A stretch of DNA of 64,000 nucleotides. It comes from Massilia kyonggiensis. GTDB lineage: Bacteria; Pseudomonadota; Gammaproteobacteria; Burkholderiales; Burkholderiaceae_D. Positions 45,998 to 55,332 of the stretch are shown one piece after another. The translations under genes were made by a program, and so were the position numbers. The notes below the pieces were generated by a model. That model saw nothing but the letters and a program-made list of their open reading frames with translations. It did not search any database and was not told where the DNA came from. The DNA lies in assembly GCF_024756235.1 (NCBI RefSeq), contig NZ_JANUGY010000001.1, positions 806,001 through 870,000 of the forward strand, read 5' to 3'. The first letter of the stretch is position 1. The number at the start of each line of letters is the position of its first letter.

Positions 45998-46336
45998 TTA
46001 CTTGGACGGGGTCTGTTGCGAATAATACGCGGCGATGTCGGCGATGTCCTGGTCGGACAGGCTGGCCGCGATACCACGCATGGACGGGTGGTTGCGGTCG
46101 CCTTTCTTGTATGCCTGCAGCGCTGCTTCGATGTACTTCGCCGACTGGCCGCCGATCTTCGGTACGCGATAGACTTCAGGGAACGTGCCCTTGTATTCGG
46201 GGATGCCGTGGCAGCCGATACACTGCTCGATCTTGTTGGGTGCTGCCTTCGGATTGCCGACGATGTCGGCTGCGCCGGCCGTGCCGGCCATCGAGGCGCC
46301 GGCGGCTAGCACGAGTAATGCGGTTGATATTTTCAT
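45998..46336 (-). CDS. Class I cytochrome c, exported (upstream of pair)
   Basis: 112 aa with a signal peptide (MKISTALLVLAAGASMAGTAGAA). Heme motif CIGCH (IEQCIGCHGIPEYKG) and the methionine-ligand region HPSMRGIAASLSDQDIADIAAYY. It is related to its downstream neighbour, so the pair probably arose by duplication and together resemble a split di-heme cytochrome c4. Cys motif and Met ligand are intact in both. The pair is divergent from moxR. Confidence 0.93.
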   Translation of the reverse strand: MKISTALLVLAAGASMAGTAGAADIVGNPKAAPNKIEQCIGCHGIPEYKGTFPEVYRVPKIGGQSAKYIEAALQAYKKGDRNHPSMRGIAASLSDQDIADIAAYYSQQTPSK

Positions 46337-46565
46337 GGATGACCTATCGTTGGGTTGAATCGATAGGGCGCCTTGCGACCCGTGCGGCGGCAGCAGGTTT
46401 TCTAGACCCCCGGTACTGCAACTGCAATGGCATTTTTGCCACGATCCAATCGATTCTATCCGAAGAATATAGTCGAGTCCATTGGGCAGCGCAGCATGGA
46501 CGCCCTGCCCGCGCCGCGGTTCTGGCATATACTCGTCGGCATCTCCCTAGCACCGAGTCAGGCCC

Positions 46566-47420
46566 ATGCACGCACCCCGACGCTTCGAAGGCAGCGATAA
46601 CTATGTCGCCACCGCCGACCTGAAACTGGCGGTCAACGCCGCCCTCACCCTCGCCCGGCCCCTGCTGATCAAGGGCGAACCCGGCACCGGCAAGACGATG
46701 CTGGCCGAAGAGGTCGCGGCCGCGCTGGACATGCCGCTGCTGCAGTGGCACATCAAGTCCACGACGAAGGCCCAGCAGGGCCTGTACGAATACGACGCCG
46801 TCTCGCGCCTGCGCGATTCGCAGCTGGGCGACGAGCGCGTGCGCGACATTCATAACTACATCGTCAAGGGCGTGCTGTGGCAGGCGTTCACGGCGCCGGA
46901 GCCGGTCGTGCTGCTGATCGACGAGATCGACAAGGCCGACATCGAATTCCCGAACGACCTGCTGCGTGAACTGGACCGCATGGAGTTCTACGTGTACGAG
47001 ACGCGCGAGATGGTCGTGGCGAAGCACCGCCCCCTCGTCATCATCACGTCGAACAACGAGAAGGACCTGCCGGACGCCTTCCTGCGCCGCTGCTTCTTCC
47101 ATTACATCAAATTCCCGGACCGCGACACGATGGCGGAAATCGTCAAGGTCCACTACCCGACCCTGAAGGCCGACCTGCTGTCCGCCGCGCTGCAGAGTTT
47201 TTATGAGCTGCGCGACGTGCCGGGCCTGAAGAAGAAGCCGTCGACGTCGGAATTCCTCGACTGGCTGAAACTGCTGCTGGCCGAGGACATCCCGGCCGAA
47301 GTGCTGCGCAGCCAGGACGGCAAGACGATCGTGCCGCCGCTCGCGGGTGCCCTGCTGAAGAACGAGCAGGACGTGAGCCTGTTCGAGCGCCTGGTGGCGA
47401 TGGCGAGGCACAACCGATGA
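46566..47420 (+). CDS. MoxR-family AAA+ ATPase
   Basis: 284 aa chaperone-like ATPase. Walker A LIKGEPGTGKTMLAEEVA, Walker B PVVLLIDEIDKADIEFPNDLLRELDRMEF, sensor 1 IITSNNEKDLPDAFLRRCFFHYIKFPD. MoxR proteins assist maturation or metal insertion of partner enzymes, usually with a VWA protein, which here is the third gene (48015). Its stop overlaps the GNAT start by 4 nt. Confidence 0.95.
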   Translation: MHAPRRFEGSDNYVATADLKLAVNAALTLARPLLIKGEPGTGKTMLAEEVAAALDMPLLQWHIKSTTKAQQGLYEYDAVSRLRDSQLGDERVRDIHNYIVKGVLWQAFTAPEPVVLLIDEIDKADIEFPNDLLRELDRMEFYVYETREMVVAKHRPLVIITSNNEKDLPDAFLRRCFFHYIKFPDRDTMAEIVKVHYPTLKADLLSAALQSFYELRDVPGLKKKPSTSEFLDWLKLLLAEDIPAEVLRSQDGKTIVPPLAGALLKNEQDVSLFERLVAMARHNR

Positions 47421-48004
47421 TCCAGGTCGCCCCCGTCACCCTCGAATTCAACGGCGTGCGCCTGGAGCCGCTCGGCCTGCACCACCTGGACGGCCTGCGC
47501 GCGGCCGCCGCGGACGGCGAACTGTGGAACCTGCGCATCACGTCCGTGCCGGAACCGCAGGACACGGAAGCCTATATCCGCATGGGGCTGGAGACGCCGA
47601 ACCGGGTCGCCTTCGCCGTCGTCGACGCGTCCAGCGACACCGTGATCGGCACGACCAGCTACCACGACATCATGCCCGCCATCGACCGCGTGGAGATCGG
47701 CTACACGTGGTATGCGAAAAGCCGCCAGCGCAGCCACGTGAACACGAGCTGCAAGCTCCTGCTGCTGTCGCATGCGTTCGACACGCTGGGCTGCGCCGTC
47801 GTCGGCCTGCGCACCGATAATTTCAATTATGCGTCGCAGACTGCCATCGAGAGATTGGGTGCGAAGAAGGACGGCGTGCTGCGCCACCATGCGCCGCGCC
47901 GCGACGGGACCGTGCGCGACACGGTCATGTACAGCATCGTGCGCGGCGAGTGGCACGAGATCAAGTCGCACCTGCATTACCGCCTCGCACGCCACGCGGA
48001 GTAA
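47417..48004 (+). CDS. GNAT family N-acetyltransferase (RimJ/RimL-like)
   Basis: 195 aa. Motifs: VRLEPLGLHHLDGLRAAAADGEL at the N-terminus, RVEIGYTWYAKSRQRSHVNTSCKLLLLSHAFDTLGCAVVGLRTDNFNYASQTAIERLGAKKDGVLRHHAP in the acetyl-CoA binding core. This layout matches RimJ/RimL-type acetyltransferases. The acceptor is unknown. It is inserted between moxR and the VWA gene with tight spacing (4-nt overlap, 10-nt gap). Confidence 0.92.
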   Translation: MIQVAPVTLEFNGVRLEPLGLHHLDGLRAAAADGELWNLRITSVPEPQDTEAYIRMGLETPNRVAFAVVDASSDTVIGTTSYHDIMPAIDRVEIGYTWYAKSRQRSHVNTSCKLLLLSHAFDTLGCAVVGLRTDNFNYASQTAIERLGAKKDGVLRHHAPRRDGTVRDTVMYSIVRGEWHEIKSHLHYRLARHAE

Positions 48005-48014
48005 GGAACGCGCG

Positions 48015-49184
48015 ATGCTGATCGACTTCTTCTTCACCCTGCGCGACGCGAAGGTCCCCGTCACGATCAAGGAATTCCTCACCTTGCTGGAAGCACTGCA
48101 GAAGCAGGTGATCGCGCCGTCGCTCGACGAGTTTTACTATCTCGCGCGCCTGACGCTGGTGAAGGACGAAGCCCATTTCGACAAGTTCGACCGCGCGTTC
48201 GGCGCCTTCTTCAAAGGCATCGAGACGGTGTTCGATGCGAAGGCGGACATTCCCCTGGATTGGCTGATCAAGCGTCTCGAACGCGAGCTGACGCCCGAGC
48301 AGAAGGCAGAGTTGCAGAAGCTCGGCTACGACAAGCTGATGGACCGCCTGCAGGAACTCCTGAAGGAACAGAAGGAGCGCCACGAAGGCGGCAATAAATG
48401 GATCGGCACGGGCGGCACGTCTCCGTTCGGCAACGGCGGCACGAATCCGGAAGGTATCCGGATCGGTGGCAAGGGCGGGAACCGGTCTGCCGTGAAAGTC
48501 TGGGACCAGCGCACCTACCGCGACTACGACGGCGAACGCGAACTGGGCATCCGCAACATCAAGGTGGCATTGCGCCGCCTGCGCCGCTTCGCGCGCCGGG
48601 GCGCGCCCGACGAGCTGGCGCTGGACGAGACGATCCGGTCCACCGCCAACAATGCCGGCTGGCTCGACATCAAGATGCAGCCGGAGCGGCGCAACCGCAT
48701 CAAGGTGCTGATGCTGCTGGACGTGGGCGGCACGATGGACGACCACATCGAGCGCACGGAAGAACTGTTCTCGGCCGCGAAGGCCGAGTTCAAGCACATG
48801 GAGTTCTACTATTTCCACAATTGCGTCTACGACCACCTGTGGAAGAACAACCGCCGCCGCCACGCCGAGCGCTTCCCGACGTGGGACGTATTGCGCACCT
48901 ACCCGACGGACACGCGCCTGATCTTCGTCGGCGACGCGACGATGAGCCCCTACGAGATCCTCGCGCCCGGCGGCTCCGTCGAATACGCCAACGAGGAACC
49001 GGGCGCGGAATGGCTCGCGCGCTTCTGCCACGCGTTCCCCAAATTCGCGTGGCTGAATCCGGAGCCGGAACACCTGTGGCAGTACCGGCAGTCGATCGAC
49101 ATCATCCGGAGAATCATGGGCAACCGCATGTTCCCCGTGACGATCGATGGCCTGGAACGGGCGATGCGCCTGCTCAGCAAGTAA
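48015..49184 (+). CDS. VWA domain-containing CoxE-like protein
   Basis: 389 aa, soluble. The N-terminal helical region (FFFTLRDAKVPVTIKEFLTLLEAL) and a Gly-rich linker (GGNKWIGTGGTSPFGNGGTNPEG) precede a von Willebrand A-like domain (KVLMLLDVGGTMDDHIERTEELFSAAKAEF; the MIDAS reads DVGGTMD rather than DxSxS). C-terminal PRTYPTDTRLIFVGDATMSPYEI-type strands follow (RLIFVGDATMSPYEI). Partner of MoxR in enzyme maturation by family analogy. It ends 0 nt from the convergent CPBP gene. Confidence 0.9.
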   Translation: MLIDFFFTLRDAKVPVTIKEFLTLLEALQKQVIAPSLDEFYYLARLTLVKDEAHFDKFDRAFGAFFKGIETVFDAKADIPLDWLIKRLERELTPEQKAELQKLGYDKLMDRLQELLKEQKERHEGGNKWIGTGGTSPFGNGGTNPEGIRIGGKGGNRSAVKVWDQRTYRDYDGERELGIRNIKVALRRLRRFARRGAPDELALDETIRSTANNAGWLDIKMQPERRNRIKVLMLLDVGGTMDDHIERTEELFSAAKAEFKHMEFYYFHNCVYDHLWKNNRRRHAERFPTWDVLRTYPTDTRLIFVGDATMSPYEILAPGGSVEYANEEPGAEWLARFCHAFPKFAWLNPEPEHLWQYRQSIDIIRRIMGNRMFPVTIDGLERAMRLLSK

Positions 49185-49775
49185 TCACCGCGCGCGTATC
49201 GCCGCGCGCACGACCAGCAAGCCGATGATGTCGATCCACAGGTGCACGAGCACCGCCGCGATCCAGCCGACGTACTGATAAATCAGGCCCAGCGCGACGC
49301 TGCCGCCAAAAATGCCGGCCGCCTGCGCCAGCGTGGCGAAGTCGAGCCGGCGGAAGCGGTACGCGGGCGTGTGCGTGACGACGAAGATCAGCGACGTGAT
49401 CCAGATGCCAAGCAGCGGCTGCAGCGCCGCGCGGAACAGCGTCTCCTCGCCGATGGCGGCGGCCAGCGCGATCCACAGCGGATTCAGGCCGCGCAGGTCG
49501 AGGCGCGCATAGCTTGCGATCGTGTCCGTGGTCGACTTCGCACGCGCCGTCAGGCGGAACATGACGTACGAGCCCACGGCGGCCAGCAGCGCAAGGCCCT
49601 GCCCGATCAGCAGCTGCCACATGGGCGTCATCGGACCGCCGAACGCGGCCAGCGGATCGCGCTGGCCGAACCAGATGATGGGCACGGCCAGCAGGCAGAA
49701 CATCAGGCAGGTGAGTACCTGGGCCGTGAGGCGGATCGGGGGACGCGGTGCCGGGGCGGAAATAGATTGGGTCAT
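49185..49775 (-). CDS. CPBP family intramembrane metalloprotease
   Basis: 196 aa from the ATG at 49775 (MTQSISAPAP). About five to six membrane segments. CAAX-protease motif 1 is AAAIGEETLFRAALQPL (two Glu plus Arg), motif 2 is VTHTPAYRF (His) and motif 3 HLWIDIIGLL (His and Asp), so all catalytic residues are present. Family members cleave or modify membrane peptides; the substrate is unknown. Confidence 0.9.
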   Translation of the reverse strand: MTQSISAPAPRPPIRLTAQVLTCLMFCLLAVPIIWFGQRDPLAAFGGPMTPMWQLLIGQGLALLAAVGSYVMFRLTARAKSTTDTIASYARLDLRGLNPLWIALAAAIGEETLFRAALQPLLGIWITSLIFVVTHTPAYRFRRLDFATLAQAAGIFGGSVALGLIYQYVGWIAAVLVHLWIDIIGLLVVRAAIRAR

Positions 49776-49880
49776 GCGGCATTGTAAACGCCACTTCCTC
49801 AATTCCTACATGTAATCGTGCGCACATATCCCTCTTGTAGAATCGGTCGCAAGTATTAACATTTTGGCAAAGGAGCGGGC

Positions 49881-51077
49881 ATGCAAGAATTCCTGTCTGT
49901 CTTGACCAGCCTGTCCTGGCCCTTCGCGATCACGCTGGCCTGGCTGGTCGGCGAATTCGGGCAACGCTGGACGGGCCTGCCGCGCATCAGCTTCTATGGC
50001 CTCGTCGGGTTCATCCTGGCCGCGCCCCAGCTGGGCGTGCTGCCGCTGCCGCCGTCGGGAGGCGGCACGACCCTGCTGCTGGCCGACGTCGGGTTCGGGT
50101 TGATCCTGTTCGAGCTGGGCTACCGCATCAACCTGCGCTGGCTGCGCACGAATCCGTGGATCGGCGTCACCGGCCTCGTCGAAGCGGGCCTGACGTTCGT
50201 CGGCGTCTACCTCGTCGCGAATGCGTTCGGCGTGGCGCTGATCGACCGGCTGATGCTCGCGTCGCTGTCGATGGCGACGTCGCCCGCCACCGTGGTCCGC
50301 GTGATCAACGAACAGAAAAGCTCGGGCCAGGTGACGGAACGGGCGCTGCACCTGTGCGCGCTGAACTGCGTGCTGGCCGTGTTCGCGTTCAACGCCACCG
50401 TCGGCCTGTGGATCTTCCGCACGTTCGAGGACGTCGGCGACGCGTTGTGGAACAGCCTCGTCGTGCTGGGCGTCTCGGCCTTCACGGGCGCCGTGTTCGG
50501 CCTCGTCGTGCCGGGCGTCCTGCGTTTGCTGGGCAAGCTGGCTCAGGACGCCACCGTCGCCTTCGCGCTGGCCGTGATCCTGCTCGTCGCGATCACGTAT
50601 GCACTGGGCCTGTCGCCCGTCGTCGCGGCGCTCGCGTTCGGACTGACGGCGCGCCACCGCCGCGTCGCATTCAGCCAGGCGCAGCGCAATTTCGGCGCGC
50701 TGGGCGAGCTGCTCACCGTCGTGCTGTTCGTGTTCGCCGCGTCCACGCTCGACTGGCGCCGCGTGTGGGCCGGCGCGGCGCTCGCCATCGCCCTCGTGCT
50801 CGTGCGCCTCCTTGCCAAGACGGCCGGCGTGACGGCGTTCGCGCACCTGTCCGGCATTTCGTGGCGCAAGGGCGCGCTGACGGGCGTGGCGCTGACGCCG
50901 CTGTCCGTGTTCGTGATCCTCTTGATCGAGCATGCGCGCCACGCGGGCGTGCAGGTCGTCGAGGAGCTGCGCGCCGTGGCGGGCGTGACGATGCTGCTCG
51001 AAGTATTCGGTCCCATCATCCTGCAGCGCGCCCTCGTGTGGGCGCGCGAAGCGCCGGAGATCAACCATGCCCCTTGA
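49881..51077 (+). CDS. Cation:proton antiporter (CPA2-like)
   Basis: 398 aa integral membrane protein with about 11-12 transmembrane helices. Motifs [69 protein letters not shown] and [23 protein letters not shown] fit Kef/NhaP-like exchangers. Its C-terminus overlaps the YbdK gene by 11 nt. No TrkA-N or regulatory domain is present. Confidence 0.9.
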   Translation: MQEFLSVLTSLSWPFAITLAWLVGEFGQRWTGLPRISFYGLVGFILAAPQLGVLPLPPSGGGTTLLLADVGFGLILFELGYRINLRWLRTNPWIGVTGLVEAGLTFVGVYLVANAFGVALIDRLMLASLSMATSPATVVRVINEQKSSGQVTERALHLCALNCVLAVFAFNATVGLWIFRTFEDVGDALWNSLVVLGVSAFTGAVFGLVVPGVLRLLGKLAQDATVAFALAVILLVAITYALGLSPVVAALAFGLTARHRRVAFSQAQRNFGALGELLTVVLFVFAASTLDWRRVWAGAALAIALVLVRLLAKTAGVTAFAHLSGISWRKGALTGVALTPLSVFVILLIEHARHAGVQVVEELRAVAGVTMLLEVFGPIILQRALVWAREAPEINHAP

Positions 51078-52185
51078 ACCCTTCGCCACCTCGGAACCGC
51101 TGACGTTCGGCGTCGAACTGGAACTGCAGCTCATCAGCCTGTCCGACTTCGACCTCACGCCGGCCAGCCCCGACCTGATGCACCTGCTGAAGCGCAAGCC
51201 GTTTCCCGGCAACGTCACGCCCGAGATCACGGAAAGCATGATCGAGATAAATTCGAGCGTGCAGACGAACTACCGCACGCTGCTGGCGGAGCTGCTGGAA
51301 ATCCGCGACACGCTGGTGGCCGCCAGCGACGTGCTGAACATCGGCATCGCGGGCGGCGGCACGCATCCGTTCCAGCACTGGTCCGAACAGCGCATCTCGG
51401 CCAAGCCGCGCTACCAGGAATTGTCGGCACTGTACGGCTACCTGGCCAAGCAGTTCACCGTGTTCGGCCAGCACGTGCACATCGGCTGCGCGAGCGGCGA
51501 CGACGCGCTGTTCCTGCTGCACGCGCTGTCGCGCTACATCCCGCATTTCATCGCCCTGTCCGCGTCGTCGCCGTTCGTGCAGGGGCACGACAGCGGCTTC
51601 GATTCGGCGCGCCTGAATTCCGTCTCCGCGTTTCCATTGAGCGGCCGCGCGCCGTTCACGCTCAGCTGGGCCGATTTTGCCGACGTCTATTTCGCCAAGA
51701 TGGAGCGCACGCGCATCATCAGGAGCATGAAGGATTTCTACTGGGACCTGAGACCCAAGCCGGAATACGGCACGATCGAGCTGCGCGTGTGCGACACGCC
51801 GCTGACGGTCGAGCGGGCCGCCGCGCTCGCAGCCTACCTGCAGGCGCTGTGCCGCCACCTGCTGGAGCGGAAGGAAGCGCCGCCGCTGGAAGACGACTAC
51901 CTCGTCTACAACTACAACCGCTTCCAGGCCAGCCGCTTCGGCCTGGACGGCGTGATCACGCATCCGAAGACCTATGAACAGATCCCGCTGCGCGAGGACA
52001 TCATCGCCACGCTGGACCTGATGGAACCGCATGCGCAGGCGCTGGGCAGCCTGGACGCGCTGCTGCACCTGGCCGCGACGGCCAGCGACGGGGGCGATGC
52101 GAGTTTTCTCCGGGGGCAGTACGAACGCCAGGGCAGTCCCGAGGGCATGGTGGACGCGGCCATCCGGCGCTTCCGCGGCCGCTAA
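51067..52185 (+). CDS. YbdK-family glutamate--cysteine ligase-like carboxylate-amine ligase
   Basis: 372 aa. GCS2-type fold: [17 protein letters not shown] near the N-terminus (Glu residues for metal), [51 protein letters not shown] and [21 protein letters not shown]. Members have weak gamma-glutamylcysteine synthetase activity; the true physiological reaction is unsettled. It is coupled to the antiporter by an 11-nt overlap. Confidence 0.92.
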   Translation: MPLEPFATSEPLTFGVELELQLISLSDFDLTPASPDLMHLLKRKPFPGNVTPEITESMIEINSSVQTNYRTLLAELLEIRDTLVAASDVLNIGIAGGGTHPFQHWSEQRISAKPRYQELSALYGYLAKQFTVFGQHVHIGCASGDDALFLLHALSRYIPHFIALSASSPFVQGHDSGFDSARLNSVSAFPLSGRAPFTLSWADFADVYFAKMERTRIIRSMKDFYWDLRPKPEYGTIELRVCDTPLTVERAAALAAYLQALCRHLLERKEAPPLEDDYLVYNYNRFQASRFGLDGVITHPKTYEQIPLREDIIATLDLMEPHAQALGSLDALLHLAATASDGGDASFLRGQYERQGSPEGMVDAAIRRFRGR

Positions 52186-52278
52186 AAAAATTTTTATGTT
52201 GCGTGTCGATCCGGCGGTCTCCCGTTCGTCGTAGCATCAGAGGGATGTCCTCTGCCACCCACGACAAGGAGACCGATC

Positions 52279-52725
52279 ATGTCCACGAATACCGTCGAGC
52301 TGCACCGCGTCCTGAAATCCACCGCCGACCGCGTCTACCGCGCCTTCATCACGCCGGCCGCCGTCGCGAAATGGCTGCCGCCGCACGGCTTCACCTGCAC
52401 CTTGCATGAGCAGGATGCCCGCGTCGGCGGCCGCCACAAGATGTCCTTCACGAATTTCACGACGGGCGCGAGTCATTCGTTCGGGGGCGAATACCTGGCG
52501 CTGGAGCCGGGTGTCCGCCTCGTCTACACGGATGAATTCGACGATCCCAACCTCCCCGGCCGCATGCAGACGACCGTGCAGCTGCGCGACGTGTTCTGCG
52601 GCGTGGAGATCAGGATCAGGCAGGAAGGCATCCCGGCCGCGATTCCCGCCGAGATGTGCTACCTCGGCTGGCAGGAATCGCTGCAGTTGCTGGCTCAACT
52701 CGTCGAGCCGGAAATCAAGGAGTAA
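52279..52725 (+). CDS. AHSA1/SRPBCC-family protein
   Basis: 148 aa. START-like (Bet v1) fold with VELHRVLKSTADRVYRAFITPAAVAKWLPPHGFTC, a hallmark of the AHA1 C-terminal/SRPBCC family, and a C-terminal helix [18 protein letters not shown] probable ligand-binding or stress protein of unknown ligand. RBS ACAAGGAGACC. Its last 11 nt overlap the convergent monooxygenase gene. Confidence 0.9.
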   Translation: MSTNTVELHRVLKSTADRVYRAFITPAAVAKWLPPHGFTCTLHEQDARVGGRHKMSFTNFTTGASHSFGGEYLALEPGVRLVYTDEFDDPNLPGRMQTTVQLRDVFCGVEIRIRQEGIPAAIPAEMCYLGWQESLQLLAQLVEPEIKE

Positions 52726-53053
52726 CCAGGTCGGGTGGCACCTCGTCCCGCTCGTGCAGCCCGTAGTCGCGTACGACGGCGGCCACGCGCAGGCGGTACC
52801 CGGCAAAGAGGCCGGCCCGCCCCGCCGCCTGCATGGCGCGATGCGCGGGCAAGGTGCGCCAGCGTTTCACAGCTTCCTCGTCGCGCCAGAACGACAGCGA
52901 CAGCATCTTCTCCGGCCGCGTCAGCGATGCGAAACGTTCGATGGACATGAAGCCGTCGATCGCTTCCAGCTCGGGACGCAGCGCGGCGGCCGCGTCCAGG
53001 TAATCCTGGCGCTTGCCGGGCGCCGGCTCCACTTCGAAGATCACGGCGATCAT
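52715..53053 (-). CDS. Antibiotic biosynthesis monooxygenase-like (ABM) protein
   Basis: 112 aa dimeric alpha/beta-barrel protein. [72 protein letters not shown] is characteristic of the ABM domain (YgiN-like). The ATG at 53053 overlaps the NIPSNAP gene by 4 nt, so the two form an operon whose regulator is probably the ArsR-type gene at 54601. Confidence 0.88.
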   Translation of the reverse strand: MIAVIFEVEPAPGKRQDYLDAAAALRPELEAIDGFMSIERFASLTRPEKMLSLSFWRDEEAVKRWRTLPAHRAMQAAGRAGLFAGYRLRVAAVVRDYGLHERDEVPPDLVTP

Positions 53054-53355
53054 GCGACGTTCTCCACGAACGTGCGCTCCTCGCGCAGGATGAAGCGTTG
53101 TTCGCGCGCGAACGCGAAGTTCGCGACCGCTTCGTCGTCTTTCTTCAGGCGCAGCCGGTAGGCTTCGTAATCGGCCAGGCTGTCGAAGCCGACGAGGCCC
53201 CACGCCTCGTAATTCGTCCCCTCATGCGGCAGGAAATAGCCGAGCAGGCGACCGCCGAGCCGCGGGATGATGCGGCCCCAGTTCTCCGAATACTCGCGGA
53301 AGGCGTCGCGTTTGACAGGGTCGATCTCGTAGCGGATGAAACAGGTGATCGGCAT
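53050..53355 (-). CDS. NIPSNAP family protein
   Basis: 101 aa from the ATG at 53355 ([13 protein letters not shown]). NIPSNAP landmarks: [64 protein letters not shown]. Dimeric alpha/beta-barrel fold related to ABM proteins, so both genes of this operon share fold type. Function unknown. The TnpB element lies between this operon and the ArsR gene. Confidence 0.9.
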   Translation of the reverse strand: MPITCFIRYEIDPVKRDAFREYSENWGRIIPRLGGRLLGYFLPHEGTNYEAWGLVGFDSLADYEAYRLRLKKDDEAVANFAFAREQRFILREERTFVENVA

Positions 53356-53428
53356 GATGGCTCCTCGTAACGTTGAAGCGCCATGGTAGCCACTGGCCCT
53401 GCCCAAATGCTTCGGCTAAGATCGAAGT

Positions 53429-54570
53429 TTGACGTCCTCCCGGCCCTAGACGGCCGGGATTCCTACCGCTAGCGTCGCACGTCCGCGACGGAGAATGTTT
53501 ATCGCAGCATTGATATCGCGATCATGCTGACAACCGCAAACGCTACACTGCCACTCTCTTATTCCAAGATCTGCGATACCTTTCGGCCGCGAATCGGGCA
53601 TGACGCCACAATTCGAACAGACTTGGGAAGTAAAGCTTTCGTCGACTTCCTCGAACCACGCGCCATGCTTAACAGCCTTGTACGCCAGTTGATTTCGGAA
53701 GCTCGACCAGCCAGCATCAAGAACAGACTTCGCCATACCGGTCCTGGCGAGTCTGGCGGCGGCCACATTGCCGACCGCGATATAGTCGAATTGCCGGACA
53801 ATGCGGTCCGAGAGCTTGTGCAGAAAGTCGGTGCGACGGTTCGCAATTTTTGCGTGGATCGCCCTGACGCGGCGCTTCTTATTGGCGCGCTGCGCCAGCG
53901 CGAGAGCTTGCTCGGCCCCACGATAGATACGCTGCGCTTCAATCTTTTCGCCGGTGGAAAGCGTCGCAAAGTCTTTCAGGCCGAGGTCAATACCGACACC
54001 GCGCAACGGTCGACGGGCACTGCTATCGAGTGTGACCACATCGATCACGATATTTAGGTACCAGTTCCCTCGCGCGTCGCGCGAAAAGTTCGTTCCATCC
54101 CTGATCTTCCCTTCGGGCAGCGGCCGGCTGTTAAAGACGCGGAAGGTATTGCCTGCGAAGCGAAACGCATCACCTTCCCGCTTCAGTTCCCGTCCCTTGA
54201 TCGGCACCCAACCCAACGAGCGCTTGCCGCGATAGCGAAGAAACGGGCGCTTCCTTTGCAAACGCGATTGCGCATACTGTTCGCAAACCGCATTCACGGT
54301 CCCGGAATGCAGGCCCAGTTCCTTGCTGCTGCCGGTCGTCAGCCTGTTCAGGTCAAAGCCCGACAGCCAGGGTCGGCCAAAACGCAGCGCATCCTTTTGC
54401 CGATCGTTGCAGTAATTCCAGACAAAGTTACACGCACGAGACTGCCTGTTGAGCAGCCCGTTATAGGACTTCACGCGGTAGCGATAAACAAGGATCATTC
54501 TGTAATCATATACAGCATCCTTGGTAACTAAAAGGCTCGATTGATGTACAGCCAACTCCTTTCACCTCAA
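53429..54570 (-). mobile_element. Solitary IS1341-type TnpB element (approximate bounds)
   Basis: The tnpB gene with its probable right end. Read on the minus strand the end is a hairpin (TCCCGGCC/GGCCGGGA, 53438-53459) overlapping the stop codon and closing with GAGGACGTCAA. This matches the common IS200/IS605-family right end 'hairpin-GAGGATGTCAA', which is also the 3' end of the omega (guide) RNA. No tnpA lies nearby. The left boundary is not determined; a small hairpin ACCTG/CAGGT (54571-54585) is near it. Confidence 0.7.
53446..54498 (-). CDS. tnpB: TnpB-family RNA-guided endonuclease, variant RuvC-II
   Basis: 350 aa from the ATG at 54498 (MILVYRYRVKSY). N-terminal helical domain, then a RuvC fold. 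RuvC-I Asp171 is in RGVGIDLGLKDFATL, and RuvC-III is CQHDRDINAAINIL (Asp326/Asp328). The zinc finger has Cys294, Cys297, Cys318 and Cys321 (CSNC, CSVC). At RuvC-II the usual Glu is replaced by Gly243 (DYIAVGNVAAARLARTGMAKSVLDAGW), as in TnpB lineages reported to have rearranged active sites; Asp261 is a candidate substitute. GC is lower than in neighbouring genes. It is either a guide-dependent nuclease or inactive. Confidence 0.9.
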   Translation of the reverse strand: MILVYRYRVKSYNGLLNRQSRACNFVWNYCNDRQKDALRFGRPWLSGFDLNRLTTGSSKELGLHSGTVNAVCEQYAQSRLQRKRPFLRYRGKRSLGWVPIKGRELKREGDAFRFAGNTFRVFNSRPLPEGKIRDGTNFSRDARGNWYLNIVIDVVTLDSSARRPLRGVGIDLGLKDFATLSTGEKIEAQRIYRGAEQALALAQRANKKRRVRAIHAKIANRRTDFLHKLSDRIVRQFDYIAVGNVAAARLARTGMAKSVLDAGWSSFRNQLAYKAVKHGAWFEEVDESFTSQVCSNCGVMPDSRPKGIADLGIREWQCSVCGCQHDRDINAAINILRRGRATLAVGIPAV

Positions 54571-54600
54571 CCTGAACAACAGGTTTTTCGGAGCATATAA

Positions 54601-55332
54601 ATGAGAGACGGACCGAACATCGCCAACATCGCCGCCCTGATCGGCGACCAGGCGCGCGCCGAGGTGCTGAACGTGCTGATGAGCGGCATGGCGCTGACGG
54701 CGACGGAACTGGCCGACGCCGCCGGCGTCACGCGCCAGACGATCAGCACGCACCTCGCCAAGCTGCGCGAGGCGGGCCTGCTCGCCGTCGAGGCGCAAGG
54801 ACGGCACCGCTATTTCCGCATCGCCGACGCCGACGTCGCGCACCTGCTCGAATCCATGATGGGCATCGCGTTCGGCACGGGCGCCGTGCGCGTGCGCTCC
54901 AGTCCCCGCGAGCCGGCGCTGCGCAAGGCGCGCGTCTGCTACGACCATCTCGCGGGCGAACTCGGGGTGCTCGTCTACGAAAGCCTGGCCCGGCGCGGCG
55001 CGTTCGCGCTGGATGCGGGCGGCGTCGCGCTGACCGACCATGGCCGTGCACTGATCGCGGCCATCGGCATCGATCCATTGCCGTCGGCCGCGCGCCGGCC
55101 GCTGTGCCGCCATTGCCTGGACTGGAGCGAGCGCCGCCATCACCTGGCCGGCGCCCTCGGGACGGCGCTGCTGGACCGCTTCCAGCAACTGGGCTGGGCG
55201 CGCCGCGTGCCGGAGTCGCGCGTGCTCGCGTTCAGCGCGGATGGCGAAGCGGCGCTCCGGGCCTGGCTCGACGAGGTCAAGCCAACGACGGCCGCCCCTG
55301 CCCCAGGATCCGCGCCAGCAGCGGGCGCTTGA
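54601..55332 (+). CDS. ArsR-type helix-turn-helix regulator
   Basis: 243 aa. N-terminal winged helix: ALIGDQARAEVLNVLMSGMALTATELADAAGVTRQTISTHLAKLREAGLLAVEAQGRHRYFRIADADVAHLLESM. The C-terminal 150 residues form an extra domain with PSAARRPLCRHCLDWSERRHHLAGALGTALLDRFQQLGW, containing His/Cys clusters. Proteins with this layout often regulate adjacent monooxygenase genes. GGAG lies 7 nt before the ATG. Its 3' end overlaps the convergent gene at 55277 by 56 nt. Confidence 0.9.
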   Translation: MRDGPNIANIAALIGDQARAEVLNVLMSGMALTATELADAAGVTRQTISTHLAKLREAGLLAVEAQGRHRYFRIADADVAHLLESMMGIAFGTGAVRVRSSPREPALRKARVCYDHLAGELGVLVYESLARRGAFALDAGGVALTDHGRALIAAIGIDPLPSAARRPLCRHCLDWSERRHHLAGALGTALLDRFQQLGWARRVPESRVLAFSADGEAALRAWLDEVKPTTAAPAPGSAPAAGA

